Assembly: GCA_009760855.2 (NCBI GenBank)
Contig: WPIO01000035.1
Coordinates: 1,644,501 to 1,708,500 of the forward strand
From: Cristatella mucedo
Taxonomy: Eukaryota > Bryozoa > Phylactolaemata > Cristatellidae
Direction of reading: 5' to 3'
DNA: 64,000 nucleotides
The notes below the pieces were generated by a model. The model had not been told where the DNA came from, did no database searches, and saw only the letters and a list, made by a program, of their open reading frames with translations. Position numbers and translations under genes: made by a program. Below are positions 49,261 to 62,034 of the stretch, in pieces. Numbering within the stretch: position 1 is the first letter of the stretch; each line of letters starts with the position of its first letter.

Positions 49261-49880
49261 ATTTAAGTTCAGAGCAATCAAACATTCTCTGGATTGATTA
49301 TAAACGGATAAGCCCAGCATTTTAGACAACTGCAATAAAATCATTTATATCGTCAAATTCTTTAGTCCAATCCAAGATAAGGAATACCTTAAGCAGTTCA
49401 AAACACCTTTCAATGTCTATAGAAATTTTTAAGGACACCATAGAATAATGGTAAATGGCTGTATGCATCAAAACAGCAATTTTAAATCCATCAATGAAAA
49501 ATCTTAGAACTAAAAGATCGTACCTGTTTCCTTTTAAAGGGTGATTACTTTTAGGTTACAACGATGGCAAATAAGCGTAACCACACTCTGTAGACTGTAG
49601 TACAATTCATGTTAATCATGACCGTTAGAAACATCAATATGCTCATTTTTTTATTTAGCCGATGCCTAATCTATAAAGTCATCAGTTTGAGGAAATGTAT
49701 ACAACAAGGTAATGTGGAAGGTTTTTGTGAGACATTATCGTAGGTTTAATGAAAAGTGTGTACCTTTTACGTCCACATTTCTCAAGAAGCAATCTCTTTT
49801 AACAGTTATGGCTTTTATAATGTTACCTTGAAATTGTCGAGGTAATATTTTTACACAGGTTGCGAACACTTTGCATTTAG

Positions 49881-50252
49881 GTACACCAGTTGTGAGAGTT
49901 CAGATTGGGCAACAAGCTAATTTTCCTTCTCCATGGTTTGGAGGAGTTCCTTATTTTTTGTGCTGCGATTGCAATGCGCTTTGGAAATATGAGTTGAAAC
50001 ATGTAAGATGGAATGCAACAGGAGCTATCGCAAATGACCTGAATGATGAAGAGTACACCGGCATAGCAAATAGCTATGGGCGCCAAAGAAAACCTGGAGT
50101 GTGCAGCCTGAGTTCTACAATTGCTATCACAACTCAGCAAAATAGTACTGAAGATTTGAATATATTTTGCACAGCTACGTTTATCGACCAATCCTCTGAA
50201 AATCAACCCTTTGAGGTGACCTCACCAAACTTCTACAGCAGTGTTGCCAGAG
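49881..50252 (+). CDS. Receptor exon B4: Cys-rich Ig-like domain type B
   Basis: 372-bp exon after TTGCATTTAG and before CAGAG|GTGAGA, phase 1-1. Features in order: GTPVVRVQ start, WFGGVPYFLCCDCNAL (full CC-x-C cluster), VRWNAT (core Trp and a sequon), DLNDEEY, SYGRQRKPGVCSLSST, the closing Cys in LNIFCTATF, and SSVARG at the end. Its length equals that of B1, B2 and B3 exactly. It shares WFGG with B2 and SYG...C with B1. A possible C-type exon lies 2 kb downstream and A4 lies 4.8 kb downstream. Confidence 0.88.
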
Positions 50253-51130
50253 GTGAGACAAAAGTTTTTTGTACCTGCTATGTGATGCTACTGTTACTGT
50301 TTTAACTGCAAGCACAAGGCCTACAGTTTAAATAAATCTTGTTTAGATCACAAAGTATAAAACACCAAACGTGATTTCTCGGCGGAATTGTGGTAAGTTA
50401 ACTGTGATGAAATAAAAAATTGCTAGCTAGGTTTTCAATTATCTTCATGGTAGCTAGATCATCAAATCAAATATTTTTAACTTTATTTAAAAACTCGTGC
50501 ATGTATGATTTAGCAATCTTAATTAAATTGCAAAAATTAATAAATAAATGGTAATTTCATTGCAAATAAAACGTTTATGCATATAGACTGAAAGTCTACA
50601 TATCGTAAATGGTAAGCCCTGAGGGCATTTTAAAAAGCATTATGTAAAACCTACATCAGAACTTAATAATTCAAGAAATAGAAAGAGGGATTTAGTAGGC
50701 CGGTTAGATTTGCCCTCCTGTTAACATTCATTTTCTTAAATGAATGATGAAAAATATACACAAAATGTACCGTCCACGTGCGTTACAATCATTAGACCAG
50801 TAACTAACCCACATTTTAATTCATTATTGAATGGCTTTTTAAACAGCCACTATGAGCTTTTTGATGCCTCAACGTGCATAATTCCAAACGTGTAACTTCG
50901 CCGAAGAGCTGAAATAATGTAAGCCTTACTGTAAGTTAATTTAGATTAGGCTAACTGTGTAGATGTGAAAGTGAATGATATAAAAAAATGACGCTCCAGT
51001 TCAAGCGTACCTTTTGGCAAATAATTTTCTAAAAAATAGGACCTCATGCAAAAACTTCTCTAGGAACATCTATTCCGAAACCCAACAATACCTTTTTTGT
51101 CAGCTTTGGACTGTTATGAGCCAGCTTTGA
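50253..51130. other. Intron sequence after B4
   Basis: AT-rich; no exon with phase-1 ends seen. Confidence 0.4.
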
Positions 51131-51267
51131 GAACATATTGCCTGCCAATCAACATCTACCTCTTTCTCTTTGTCTCTCTCAACCTATCTCTCTTAATATA
51201 TTTATATGTATATTTATTTATATAATCATATTTATATATTTATACTCGAGTTTTTGTTGTGCACATG

Positions 51268-51370
51268 TATGCATCTCTCTCTCTCTCCCTCTCTCTCTCT
51301 CCCTCTCTCTCTCTCCCTCTATTCATCTCTCTCTCTCTCTCTCTCTCGCTCTCTCTCTCTCTCTTTCTTT
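51268..51370. repeat. (TC)n microsatellite
   Basis: TC dinucleotides with CCC and ATTCA interruptions, flanked by TTTATATA-rich sequence on the left. Confidence 0.93.
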
Positions 51371-52283
51371 TTCTCTCCATTCCTCTGTTGTTCACATGTT
51401 GAAAGTAGACACGTTGCTGAGAGTACTCCTTAATGTATCCATCTTTACTTATGCTATCAGCCACGTATGAATTGAAACAAGCAAAGTGAGCATTTTTGAA
51501 TTGAGGATAGTTTTTGAACGTGAATTTCCTAGTATCAATAACAAGTTATATTAGAGATATGTGAGGTAAACATTTTTCTGGGTTAATAAAAACTAGGGAA
51601 AAGCTACAATTTGTCGTTGAAATAATTACATTTTGCATAGTTATCACAATTTAGATTAGAAAAAGAAATAAGTAATCGCAGTCTTGATATCTGAATTGTA
51701 GTGATTAATATGATACGAATAAATATTTTAATGTATGAACTAATTTTGCAAAAATGACATGTGAATAACAAAAATTGGAATCCACTAAATAGTTAGCAGC
51801 TATTTTGCTTATGAATTTGCTTTGCTCTAACTGGGCCCTGTAGTAATCATGTAGGACGGTAACTATAATTAGTGCCTTAAAAAAATTCTGAAATTATAAT
51901 AGTGTAGGTATCTAACCTTATGACCTATTGAATTGAACATCTGGAAATCTGAGAGTAACATTAGCTTACTTGCTGAAATTCTGAGAATTTATTGAAAACT
52001 TGCAATTATAATTCTGGAAAGACCGATTAAACGGTCAAAGTTATTCTTTTTAATGCAAAATTGATTTTCCTAAATTAATTTCCAAGTGAGACATTCCATT
52101 CCTCTGTAAACTGATCTTCAATTATCTATACACCTACTTGTTGTCAGCGAAGAAGATAGTTATTCCCAATTAAAATGTGCTGCGGATAAAACTGATTAGA
52201 AAAGCTGATAATCACTGCATTACATTTTGAAGTTTAAAAATAAAAGTTACGTCTTTATTCAATTTATATAATTGTGCATCCAG

Positions 52284-52448
52284 GTAGAGACGCTACAGAG
52301 AATCTAAGCTTCTATTGTGCAGTATCTGAAAAAAATATTGGATTTATTTTAAAAATATCCTGCATCTCAGTAAATTCAAAAGCCTCAATCGACAGTCTGG
52401 AGTCTTCATCTGAAAAACCATGCAAACAAAGCAAAAAACGAGTACATC
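52284..52448 (+). CDS. Possible receptor exon C2 (weak or decayed)
   Basis: Open stretch beginning after a GTGCATCCAG acceptor in phase 1. Residues include TENLSFYCAVSEKN and ILKISC, then SLESSSE. The spacing from the second Cys to the final Glu equals that in C1, so I read it as a second C-type module following a B exon. The donor that C1 uses directly after that Glu (GAAG|GT) is GAAAAA here. The nearest later phase-1 donor is ATC|GTATTT at 52449, which is weak and is the end given. Either the exon is spliced with a longer tail, is rarely used, or is dead. Leaving it out keeps the receptor frame intact. TENLSFYC also resembles the closing strand of B4. Confidence 0.35.
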
Positions 52449-52919
52449 GTATTTTCAATTTACAGTAAAACGTTAGCTTGAAAAATATGTATAATATTGG
52501 TTCCCGTTTTTAACTTGCTACAAGATTGCCAAACATTTAGATTTCCTTATGAGTGTGATATAATGCACGTGAAAGCATACTAAAATTAAGCCTAATATAT
52601 AGAGTAACATAAAATATGAAGTCTCAAATAAATCAACCAAATTAGTATAATTCTTGCTAGTGTAAATCAAGATTTTTTTAAAGTTTCATGAAGGATTCAA
52701 ACAGCTGCAGATAATAACTGTCAATAGGTGCAAGTTGTAATCTCTTGATAACAACAAGGATTGGTTTGCCAAAATTTGGCTGAGGTAGCAGACGATTAAT
52801 GGCAATAGTCAGGAGCCCTAAGTATTTGGTTCTGCAGTAAATCTTAGAGCAATATAACGCATGCTCACGCTTAAAGTTCCTGGCAAGCCCAATTAAGCTC
52901 AATACCTAGATTTCCTTAA

Positions 52920-54785
52920 GGTAACCAACAGATGGCTTTGCTTGCGTTTAGTAAAAAAGACAGACAGCATCAGAGAGTATATCTTTCAGGTAGATGGATC
53001 CCCTCTGGATTCTCGTCCCTCAATTAAAATAAAACAAGGCATCCTGTCCATTAATACCTGGCTTTACATTGAATTCTACATTCAAGAATGTGACGAGTGA
53101 CCTTTACGTCGAATTCATCTCATTGTCAAACTAGATTACTAGTCACCTAGATCCTTATTATAGGATACATGTAGTTCGAGTTGCCATTTTGAACTAAAGT
53201 GAAAAAGTGCCCCTATTGTCAGAGTATGTTCTTGCACTTTTGAAAAAAAACGTCATTAGGCGACTCATTAGAAAAATGAGACTATGCAAACAAAACTGAG
53301 CAGCCTCGGTCCAATAACCCTTCTTCCGTTCTTATCTAAGACACCGGAACTAGTAATGGCACACCAACTGATCTCTCGCCTTTAGACACAAAAGCTTCAA
53401 AAATTGAAATTGTGGTTTTAGCTCTAATCACTCCCTAGTTAGCATTGCTACGGTTTCATATTGACATTCTCACTTTTGCGGGATCTATTAAAGATTCGGC
53501 ATTAGTTCTTCTTGATTCTTCTACACGGTTCATTATTATCAATCCCTTTATCCTTCTTGACATCCTCAGATATTATCTTGGCATTACTAGATCTACACTG
53601 CAATGGTCAAGGTTCCATCAAAGTAGTGTATTCCAGAGAATTTATATAGACGGATAAGGACAACCAAAGGAGCACGTTAAGTGCATAGTTCATTAGGGCA
53701 CCGTGCTTGGAAGCTTCTTTTTATAGTTTAAACATGGTTTCATGCCTACATGCTTTCCAAGTATAGTCTAGGGTTTCTTTTTATGCTGATAACACTCAGT
53801 TGTACCATTGCTGCCATCAATTTCTCCGGGATACCTAATTCCCTCAACACTCTTGTTGCAGGTATTAATAACATACCTCCTGGTTGGCACAACTTTTACA
53901 AATTTATTTGTGATACAATGAATGTGACTATTTTGGGTACACCAAGTACGATTAAGAAATTTCAAAGTCTACGACTCGATATCACCTTGGCTTAGGTTAC
54001 CGTTCGAATGTGCTCATATTCTAGGTGTCAAGTCCCAAAACAAAATTTTAGTAATCGACACATTAGCTGCTCTTCAGCATAGAGTGGCAGCTTTCAGCAA
54101 GAAAATAGTGCTAAATTTTGGGCGCGGTCAGACGTACCACGACACCGTAACCAGCCAATGGATACGCTACGTTTCGTTTCGACTTCTGTAACCGAATTCT
54201 TGCTGCGAGTAATCCAACACTTACAATTAGTGCGAAACGTCACAGCTACAATATACTGTCGTAAACTTTGTTGTTGCCTCTTCTCAACACTTCTCGCAGA
54301 CCTGATTTGCCTCTTTATCAAGAAAATTACTTCAACGATGTGTTGCTTAGTCGTAGGTCCCTTAATTATGTGGCTTCACGCTCTCCTTTCTAACAGAGCT
54401 ATTCCTAGACCGGGCAAGAACTCCTACAACTAGCTGTTCTGACTGGAATCGTTTAGCCATACCTCATCAGTATTTAAAAACCGTTGGAAGCAGTGCCATC
54501 AGTTCCTAACCTCACTAAGCCTAGAAATTACCTACCAGTGGAACAACATAGCCACCGACATAACGAAATAAATGGTAGGGATGCACATGTGTAGTAAACA
54601 TTGTTTGAGCATATATAATTCATCGTTGGTTAACATATGCATTATAGGACCAACTTTTTGCATGAGGATGTTACCAATATTCATTTGGTAATATTTGCTA
54701 TACATTGAAGTAGCTGGAATAAGCCTGGTAAGAGATTCAGTTCTCTGAGAGTGTCGTGTAACTCTATTTTATAATTTTAATTATA
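52920..54785 (+). mobile_element. LINE beta-like, long decayed copy
   Basis: Reverse-transcriptase remnants in order: LSKTPELVMAHQLISR, SALVLLDSSTRFIIINPFIL, an FYADNTQLYH active-site region (YxDD altered to YADN), then the C-terminal part. The 3' end reads GATTCAGTTCTCTGAGAGTGTCG and an AT-rich tail. More diverged from the other beta copies, so possibly a sister subfamily. Confidence 0.72.
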
Positions 54786-55046
54786 TATTGTACTGGAGAT
54801 TAGATTCCATACGTTTGATTGAGTTTTATTGGAGAACAGTCTAAATTCTTGTTGAAATATGTCCTTAAGCCATACATTTTCCTGAGCTTTGAAAAAGTTA
54901 CACTATTATGTTTATTCAGACTTTATTAAATTCTGACTCCCAAACCTAGATTTTTTTCATTGACAGTGCCAAATCGCAGAAATCATCGTTCAAGTACAGC
55001 GATGCTAATATACAGCAAACAATTAAGATATGCCAATTCATTATAG

Positions 55047-55361
55047 GTTCCGCACTGGTTATACTAAAAATACTGCATCGAGATCAGAATAAGGTACTAC
55101 TGTTATGCATATTACCAGATTCATCATTTCAAGATTTGATTACAATTGAATGGTACACGAATAATGAACTAAGTCACCGCGGAAGGCCTGGATTGGTAGA
55201 TATCACTGACCGTGTAAATAGAACAGTCCTTGCTGGAGAATTAAAAATTAATTTGCCAAAGGGGAATCATGACCTATTTTGCAAGAGAACACTAAGTGTG
55301 AAATCGGCTTCCTCTGTTAAGTCTAATACCATTAGTGTCTATGGGTGGAGTCTAAAAGATG
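55047..55361 (+). CDS. Receptor exon A4: membrane-proximal Ig-like domain type A
   Basis: 315-bp exon after CATTATAG and before AGATG|GTGAGT, phase 1-1. It starts GSALVILK and has LLLCILPDSS (first Cys), TIEWYTNN (core Trp), PKGNHDLFCKR (second Cys), and ends WSLKDG. Length groups it with A3. NRT is a potential glycosylation site. It is the last extracellular module: the next exon encodes the transmembrane helix, with only about five residues of linker. A B module might be expected next from the A-B alternation but none is seen in the 2.2-kb intron. Confidence 0.87.
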
Positions 55362-55589
55362 GTGAGTGCGACAGTCTATCACTCATTAGTAGCTTATTGA
55401 CTTTCTCTGTTGTCGTGAGTGTTGTTATGCATACTAAATAAAATGCAAGATCATGTTTAAAAGCCTATTAAATTAGCAAGTAATATCGAAAATTGATGGG
55501 AATTGTGAAAGTAACACCAAGTGCAGTGGGGTTACTGTAACTGCTTTATGAGCTAATTGGCATGCTAATTTCTCAACATATATGTATTC

Positions 55590-55775
55590 ACGTTCTTGTG
55601 CATGCTGCCTCTACCTACACTTGCATGCTGACCATGTGAATATCACCCTTAATCATGTTTTTTTATCAAGAATGAAATTAATCAACATTCAATCGTATTT
55701 CCTTTTGCAGCAAATGTCAAGCGCCTAGAAATACACTGAGTTCTCTGAGCTTTATCAGGTGCATTATCATTGATA
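55590..55775 (+). mobile_element. LINE beta 3' fragment
   Basis: TTCTTGTGCATGCTGCCTCT, CACTTGCATGCTGACC, CCTTTTGCAGCAAATGTCAA, GAGTTCTCTGAGCTTTATCA and an ATTATCATTGATATT tail. It lies in the A4-TM intron. Confidence 0.77.
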
Positions 55776-56189
55776 TTTTCTTTGAACTAGGACCTAGATT
55801 AGTAAATTTTCTCAAGTTCATGCTAGACTTTTAGCAGAGGGATTTCGCTTAGCACCGTAAGAGAAAGTATGACTAACACTCCCGACAAGTCTATTTTAAG
55901 TGCAAAATGAGGATTACTTAGACTGTTACACCCAGCGTTAAATCAAGTCTTTTTTTAAATTTCGGTCTCCACAGTAGAACGCTTTAATTCTAGTGACACC
56001 TTATCTCTTCGAACAAGAAAATCGAGTTGCCTGGAGCCAGAGATTACTCTTTCCAGCCCTAGAGGCCCTAGCAAAAGCCTTGGTGTATCACCCAATTGGT
56101 ATTTCTAGTTATTCGAAAGTAGCGGGGGAAATCATAAATCTTCTGTCATGTGCCAGCCCTCAAACAGCAACCTGCCTTTATGTCATGTA

Positions 56190-56610
56190 ATGTAATGTAA
56201 TGATATCCGTCTGTAACTCCACAAAGTCATACAGACCACGTGGGTGTTACGCAGGTAAGATTTGTATAGCCTGCTCATAGCCTAAGCGGCTTTCGGAACG
56301 CATTCGGTAGCCAACAGCCTTCGTCTCACATAACAAAGAGAAAGTATGAAGCATAGCAGAGTCAGGAGCGCAGTTGAGGTAGTGAGTAGAATAAAAGTAT
56401 CAGCTCAAGACCACTGAAAAGGATGTGCAATAGTCGGCAGTAGAAGAGTAGTGGTCGTTGCGTAAGGATTGTGGAAGCGATTTCCACAGTCTAGGACCTG
56501 CAGTGCTAAAGCTTTTGTCGCCAACTGTCATTAAGCAGAGGAAAGGGACAGCTATAGCTCTCTCAAGGTTTGGGATGGAAGCCATTATTGGTTCTGTATT
56601 GACGTTGTCC
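56190..56610 (-). mobile_element. LINE alpha 3' fragment
   Basis: Begins with the tail (ATGTAATGTAATG) and TATCCGTCTGTAACTCCACAA, then CCTAAGCGGCTTTCGG, ACAAAGAGAAAGTATG and GTGGAAGCGATTTCCACAG. It shows the alpha tail clearly. Confidence 0.82.
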
Positions 56611-57521
56611 TAATTGCTTAAAAAGTTTTATACCTTGGTTGAGATAGTTAACACATTGTGTATTGACTTGCAGTACAGTTAAATATAGTTGAGACATTTA
56701 CCATTTTTGCACCACCATAACTTATACCAATTTGTAAGTTGGGATTTAAATTTCTTGCGCGAGCATGATTAACAACAAAATTTGCGTTTACAAAATAGAT
56801 ATTGCTGAGTAAAGCTACCGTGAACATGTTTATTGTTGCTAGGAACACATTAACTATGAATAAATTAACTAGACAGTCGATGCTGAATTTAAACAGGATA
56901 CCGTCTCTAATAGATTGTCCTTCTTGTTTAACTACCTCTACTGGGCGAAGCATAAGCTGCTGTAAAGGGTGATCAAAGCCTACTGCAAATCTAATAGCCC
57001 CATTACACGCAACCCATTTGCCTAATATCAAATTAGTAATCGTGCAAGTATGTAATCTCCGATGCAGCTGACCGAAATTAACCTTTGAAAAACAGGTATA
57101 ATTGTAACTACTGAGCTAAGCTACCACTTATCATCACACTGCGTCTTCTAAAGTAAAATAACCTCAAAAAACAGCCTGCTTAGTTATTCTATTAGAGTTA
57201 CGAGCGAGTTTTTTAGCATGAGACGTGAGGGAAACTGAGAGGATTCTTCTTACGTGTTTACCAGCCTGAAGTTCTGCATTTCCTATTTGGTGCGTTATTG
57301 ATCAGGTTTACAGAAGACGCCAATTTTGTGTAGTTATTGAAAATACGCAGCTATTATTCAGCTACTTAAATGGTAGCCAAATATGGCTGACCTTATCGTT
57401 GTGTTGTCTAGAAACATATATTAAAACATTTCAGGTATATTTTGTTTAAGATATGTTTTACTTGCATAATAGAAGTTTTAATTCAAAAATATGTCTCTAA
57501 AATCAATCCTTTGATTTTTAG
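56611..57521. other. Intron sequence before the TM exon
   Basis: A minus-strand open frame at 56648-57031 is long for this composition, but I recognise no motif. No further receptor exon is evident. Confidence 0.35.
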
Positions 57522-57949
57522 ATTTTACGAACATTGGAGTATATGTTGGCATACCAATAGCCTGTGCAGCTTTATTAATTGGTTACCTTGCACTATATAC
57601 CCATTACAGGAAATCACTGAGAACTGGCGATGCTGTGGAAGATACGGGTTTACAAAACCAAGAGATTCTTGTACCTTTAGTTTCTGCCTCAACCATTTCC
57701 ATCGAGCACAACCGTTTTAACCCGGAATGCGAAAGCAACCGATCGGTTCTCCATTCTGTTAACTCAAGTTTGTCAGCTTCACGTTTCCTAAATAACTCTC
57801 TTAATGATGTGTCAAGGAATTTAAGTGAAGCAAATCACCAATCCATGCAATCGATCCAACACTCTGGAGTAAATCTTTCCTCTGTGAAGTCGTGGAATCC
57901 CAGCCAAAATGGATCAAAATTGTCGTTTTCGGAACTGTTCAGCGAATAG
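57522..57949 (+). CDS. Receptor terminal exon: transmembrane helix and cytoplasmic tail
   Basis: Last coding exon, after a TTGATTTTTAG acceptor, entered in phase 1 (split codon Asp) and ending at TAG 57947-57949. It encodes 141 residues plus the split one. A short DFTN linker is followed by a hydrophobic helix (IGVYVGIPIACAALLIGYLA, about 20-22 residues), then THYRKSLR as a positive-inside stop-transfer signal. A cytoplasmic tail of about 110 residues follows. The tail is rich in Ser and Asn, has an acidic patch (GDAVEDTG) and ends SFSELFSE. After the juxtamembrane Tyr there is no tyrosine, so no ITIM, ITAM or SH2-docking motif is possible. No recognised signalling domain is visible. This gives a type I topology with the A and B modules outside the cell. 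Confidence 0.88.
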
Positions 57950-59400
57950 CACAAAAGAATTTGAAAAGTCTGCGACCTGGTAAGACTTTAGGTGTTGGAA
58001 ATTCTGTTCGTAGACCTTACAGACTACTTCTACTCAACTTCAAATTCCTTGCATTATTTGCTAACACGTTGAGAAGTCCGAAGACGTGGAAATACTACCA
58101 TCGTATTTGTAATGTTAGTTTTGATAAATACACTACAATATTTTTAATTTTGCTAGTTCAGATACCGACGTAATTGTATGTAGATGGTGTTCTGTGTGCA
58201 CGGAGGAGATATTTTCATCCTCCCACAAAAAAACACTCCCTCTGCAGTTTTCTATCAATGTCATATATAAGTATTTCGTTCAATTTCATCAAAATTTCTG
58301 CAATGACTTCATTCTGCAAAATTATATGCTAATTAGCAACAATTTATGCTGAAGAATTTTTTGCAAGCCAATGGAACTTCTACTTTCTAGTTTCCATGTC
58401 CCTAACTACCAACAAAAGCTATAGCATTTCAGTAACCTTTACTGACACATAGCTGAAGGCTCTTGAGCCTCTTTGCAAAATGATGTGTTAGAGAACCTCG
58501 TTTGATTCAGAAATATCTCCACACTATGGTGATCGATATCATAAACTGTAGAATGAAGCCATATACTTCATCCAGACCCCAGTTTCTATTCACATTAATT
58601 ACAGCCAGCTTTCACTGTGGTGAAACAGTCATTTTCATTCTTTAATGCTCTGCATAGTGCTTATATGTGCGACTAGTTTAGACCATTTTGACTGGAGGAA
58701 ATTTATTTTACAACAGCCATTAATATCTTTACGGTTGGTTTAGTATGGTTGATGCGTAGCAATTCAAAAGCTACTGGAATATATTAAAATTCATATACTT
58801 ATGAAGTTTTAATAGAATAAATATATTGATACAGCTTGCTGAACGAAATAAGTAAAACACGCTTATCATCGTGGTTAATAATGTATTTGTTGCTGTACAT
58901 ATTAACTACACGAGTTTTCCATTGTTTTCATTCATGCGGCTGTGAGTTTATATATAATAGGAAATATGAGTCAGAATAGGAAACATCTCCTGCAGAAAAA
59001 TCCTGCGAAAAACGTGCAGGCATTGTTCCCCAGTCGATATAACTTCCAAGAAGTGCAGCAACAGGGAATTTGAAGTGGCACCTGCAGGTTTACTCGCATT
59101 ATCACAAGGTTGATTTTCGAATTTAGACGTTTGCAGAACCATTGAGGCAGCCTTTTCAAATATACTGTATTGATTCGACAACAAACTATAATCTTACCCG
59201 TATTACACTTGATCGAGCACCTCAGACCACCTAATATTCTTTGAGGTGGCTTACCGATGATGGCATTAGCCTATCACCAAAAAGGCACCAAGTCTTCATT
59301 TACCTTTTCTTTCATTATCAAAACTCAATTATCCAAACACTAAATTAATTATCTCTAGTTACGAGTGATTTCATCATTCATATTGATAACCTAAGGTATG
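57950..59400. other. Receptor 3' UTR and downstream sequence
   Basis: The 3' UTR probably runs to about 58840. Beyond it, the minus-strand frames at 58948-59184 include one reading KRLPQWFCKRLN that weakly recalls the LINE alpha LPQWLVKKLN motif. Nothing firm. Confidence 0.4.
58816..58821 (+). terminator. Candidate polyadenylation signal of the receptor gene
   Basis: AATAAA lies 867 bases after the receptor stop codon, in an AT-rich stretch with no further exon. It is the first clear canonical hexamer I noticed downstream; the 3' UTR would be 57950 to about 58840. Another signal variant could be used earlier. Confidence 0.45.
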
Positions 59401-59689
59401 CTGCCAGCATTGAATTTTCGTATTGATTGAAATATTGTGTCTGCTGTCTCAGGTACATGTCTTGCTACTAATATCAAAAGTCGCACATTCAGCAATATTT
59501 CCTCATTCAACTGCACTTTATCATCATCAATTAGTACTAAATCCTCCTTATCTGACTACATCAAAATCTTGTTCAGGCTACCATGTGTGGCCGCCTTCTC
59601 TTCCTCCTCACTTCCAATCACTAGTAAATTCCAAGAACCTTAAGACCCTTGCGAAGCTGGTTGGCCCTCGTAGTTAACGTTTTTGATCC

Positions 59690-59745
59690 GACTAAGATCC
59701 GAAAAGATCACGACCGAGGTCGTGGGCTTGAACCCCATCCCATAT
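59690..59745 (+). repeat. SINE-like fragment
   Basis: GACCGAGGTCGTGGGCTTGAACCCC resembles the B-box region of the SINE copies. The rest of the element is absent or unrecognisable. Confidence 0.4.
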
Positions 59746-61195
59746 GTGGAGTTCCTAGTTGAGCTATGTTCTTATAGGGCACAAAACAAATTAATTGTCT
59801 ACCATCGAGATCAATGCTGGTCGTGGGAGAATATCAGTTTAGCCTCTGCTGCTTGATCCTATTTCTAACCCACTAACACGAACAGATTTCTACGACATTG
59901 CACTACCTCAGAAGCTCCATGTGTTCGCAGCTTTGAATAAGCTCATTGTAAGCCATTGCCCATAATTGTGGTTTAGTACAAGACGTAAGCTAGCTATTCC
60001 AACAAGTGCAACTTTGAAAAATGACAGACCAGATCAGGACTGACATATATGAAAGGACTATTGCAGATACTACTACTAAAGCATAGCAAACAACAATTCT
60101 AGCTTCTGTAAAAGCATCGTTCAATCACGTATATAGACAATCAAAAATTCTGATTTCGACGATCAGGCATCTTTAACACAGCTCCAAGGTTACATCTATA
60201 TCTAATTATCTATGTGAGAATCTAACCAATTTTGTATGTGCCATTTTGGTCACTAAGATATAGAACACAGGTGGTCCACCCCTCAGATGCCAGCTCGCCC
60301 TGGAATCAAGTCTCTAATTTCTTTTAAAGTAGGTCACTAGTGAAATTGTCCTAAATTTAACGTTCAAACCGAAGAAGATAAATAAACAAATTCAAGCTGA
60401 TTTAACCGCCTCATATTTATAAAGAATATAACTAGCCCTTTGACCGTATTCATACTGCTTGAACGATGCATTTTTCTGCCACTGCTATGCACAACTAGCA
60501 CCATGAATATGCAATAAGCCTTAGGTTAGGTCCAATTAAGTTTCAAAAAGGCTGTAGTTAGGCTGCTACCAAAAAAGCAACACAATACAGGTAGCCCTTG
60601 AAGAACTTCTGCTCAGTTCTGCTTCTGCTGTTACTGTCAAGAACACTGAAAGTAGTCCTGCCGGACCAGATGCACTAATATATGGAAACTGAAAACTTTG
60701 CTAAGTTCCAGTATGGCTTTATGGCTGATTACTCTGCAGACAGCTTCGGATGTACAACCACCTGCTTAGGAAGCAAGAGATGGGCAGACTATCTATCCTT
60801 GTTTAGCTCAAACATTCGGCCGCTTTGAAACTATCAATCGCCAAGTCCTTCTTGAGCACCTCTTATTCTGCCTTGGCAACCTGGTGCTGCTCTGCAATGG
60901 TATAGATCCTGTCGTAGTCGGAGACTGAGAGCATTGATGTGAACAAACGAAGATCATTTATCATTCATTTTTTTCCTGGCTGTTCCCTGTGCTTGCAAGC
61001 ACGATCGACTCAGAAAATGTTTTGTTGGTATCAATGCAACTATTTCCGAAACCTTAATCATACCCGGTTGAATACATCAACAACAAGCTGGAATTTTTAC
61101 ACTTCCCAGTTTTCCTCATTTTTGGCGAATAAGCTGTACATATTTTTTGTAGGTAGAGTATACAAACATTAATGCCAGTAACCATGAGAAGCAAG
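59746..61195 (+). mobile_element. LINE remnant (endonuclease-RT linker and RT), very decayed
   Basis: Weak but ordered matches: ATTGTGGTTTAGTACAAGACG, GACTATCTATCCTTGTTTAGCTC and AACTATCAATCGCCAAGTCCTTCTTGAGCACC (compare the AFDTIDHQVLLERL codons), then GTTCCCTGTGCTTGC. No open frame survives. Confidence 0.45.
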
Positions 61196-61199
61196 CTAT

Positions 61200-61520
61200 G
61201 TAAAATAATAATAATGATAATGCACTTGATAAAGTGATCTCATAGATTCAGTCTCTTTTTAGGGACTTTACATTTGCTGAAAAAAGAAACACAACTGAAT
61301 GCTGAGCAATATAATCTTTGATAAAAAGCACGAATAACATGGTTAGAAGGTAATTCCAGGTTTGCGAGCATACGAACTAAATGCACGGTCTCCAAAGGAT
61401 TTGAGGTTTGTATGAGGTAAAAGTAAACAGTTAGTTTCGTAAAAGCAGGTGGTACGATACTTTGCCTGTAGGGGTAGTAGATCTGATAGGTATATTTAGC
61501 CTGGAGCCTAAGAATAACTT
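61200..61520 (-). mobile_element. LINE beta (3' piece of an element split by insertion)
   Basis: Starts at (AAT)n with TGCACTTGATAAAGTGATCTC, then CTAAATGCACGGTCTCCAAAGG and GTAGTAGATCTGATAGG. It stops at about 61520 within a segment that continues at 62035. Confidence 0.75.
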
Positions 61521-61524
61521 GTAG

Positions 61525-62034
61525 GTCACTTAATTCTTTGGCTTCAGCCTATCTCTCAGATCTGCTCCCCACCATGCCAAGAATCTTACCACCTGCTTTT
61601 CGGGATCCAACAGTCTACCAATGCCTCATACAAACCTCAAATTGTTTGGAGACCATGCATTTAGTTCGTATACTCAAAAAGACTTGATCTTCCCCCGACT
61701 AGCTTTAGATTATCTCCTGACTTGACAGCATTCAAAAAGATTATAAAACACACCTATTTAGGACAGCGTTGAGTGAGTCCTTTTCATTTGTCCTTCGTGT
61801 GCTTATGTATGCTGACAGTGTGCATTCTGCCACTAACCACATCTGCATGCTGACCCTGTGCATGTCACCCCTAACCATGTTATTCACGTTTTTTTTTATA
61901 AAGTATGATATTACTCACCATTCGATTGCATTTCCCTTTGCTGCAAATGTAAAGTGCCTAGAAAGAGATTGAGTTCTCTGAGTGCACTTTATCAAGTGCA
62001 TAATTATTATTTTTGTTATTGTTAATAATAAAGG
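61525..62034 (+). mobile_element. LINE beta inserted into another LINE beta
   Basis: 5'-truncated + strand copy from TTCTTTGGCTTCAGCCTATC through CGGGATCCAACAGTCTACC and FVLRVLMYADSVHSATNHI to GAGTTCTCTGAGTGCACTTTATC and an ATTATTATTTTTG tail. It interrupts the minus-strand copy on either side. Confidence 0.8.

Noticed and set aside
58948-59184. A minus-strand 78-codon frame as a gene downstream of the receptor
   Set aside because: An overlapping frame weakly resembles LINE alpha RT; no splice or conservation signal supports a gene.
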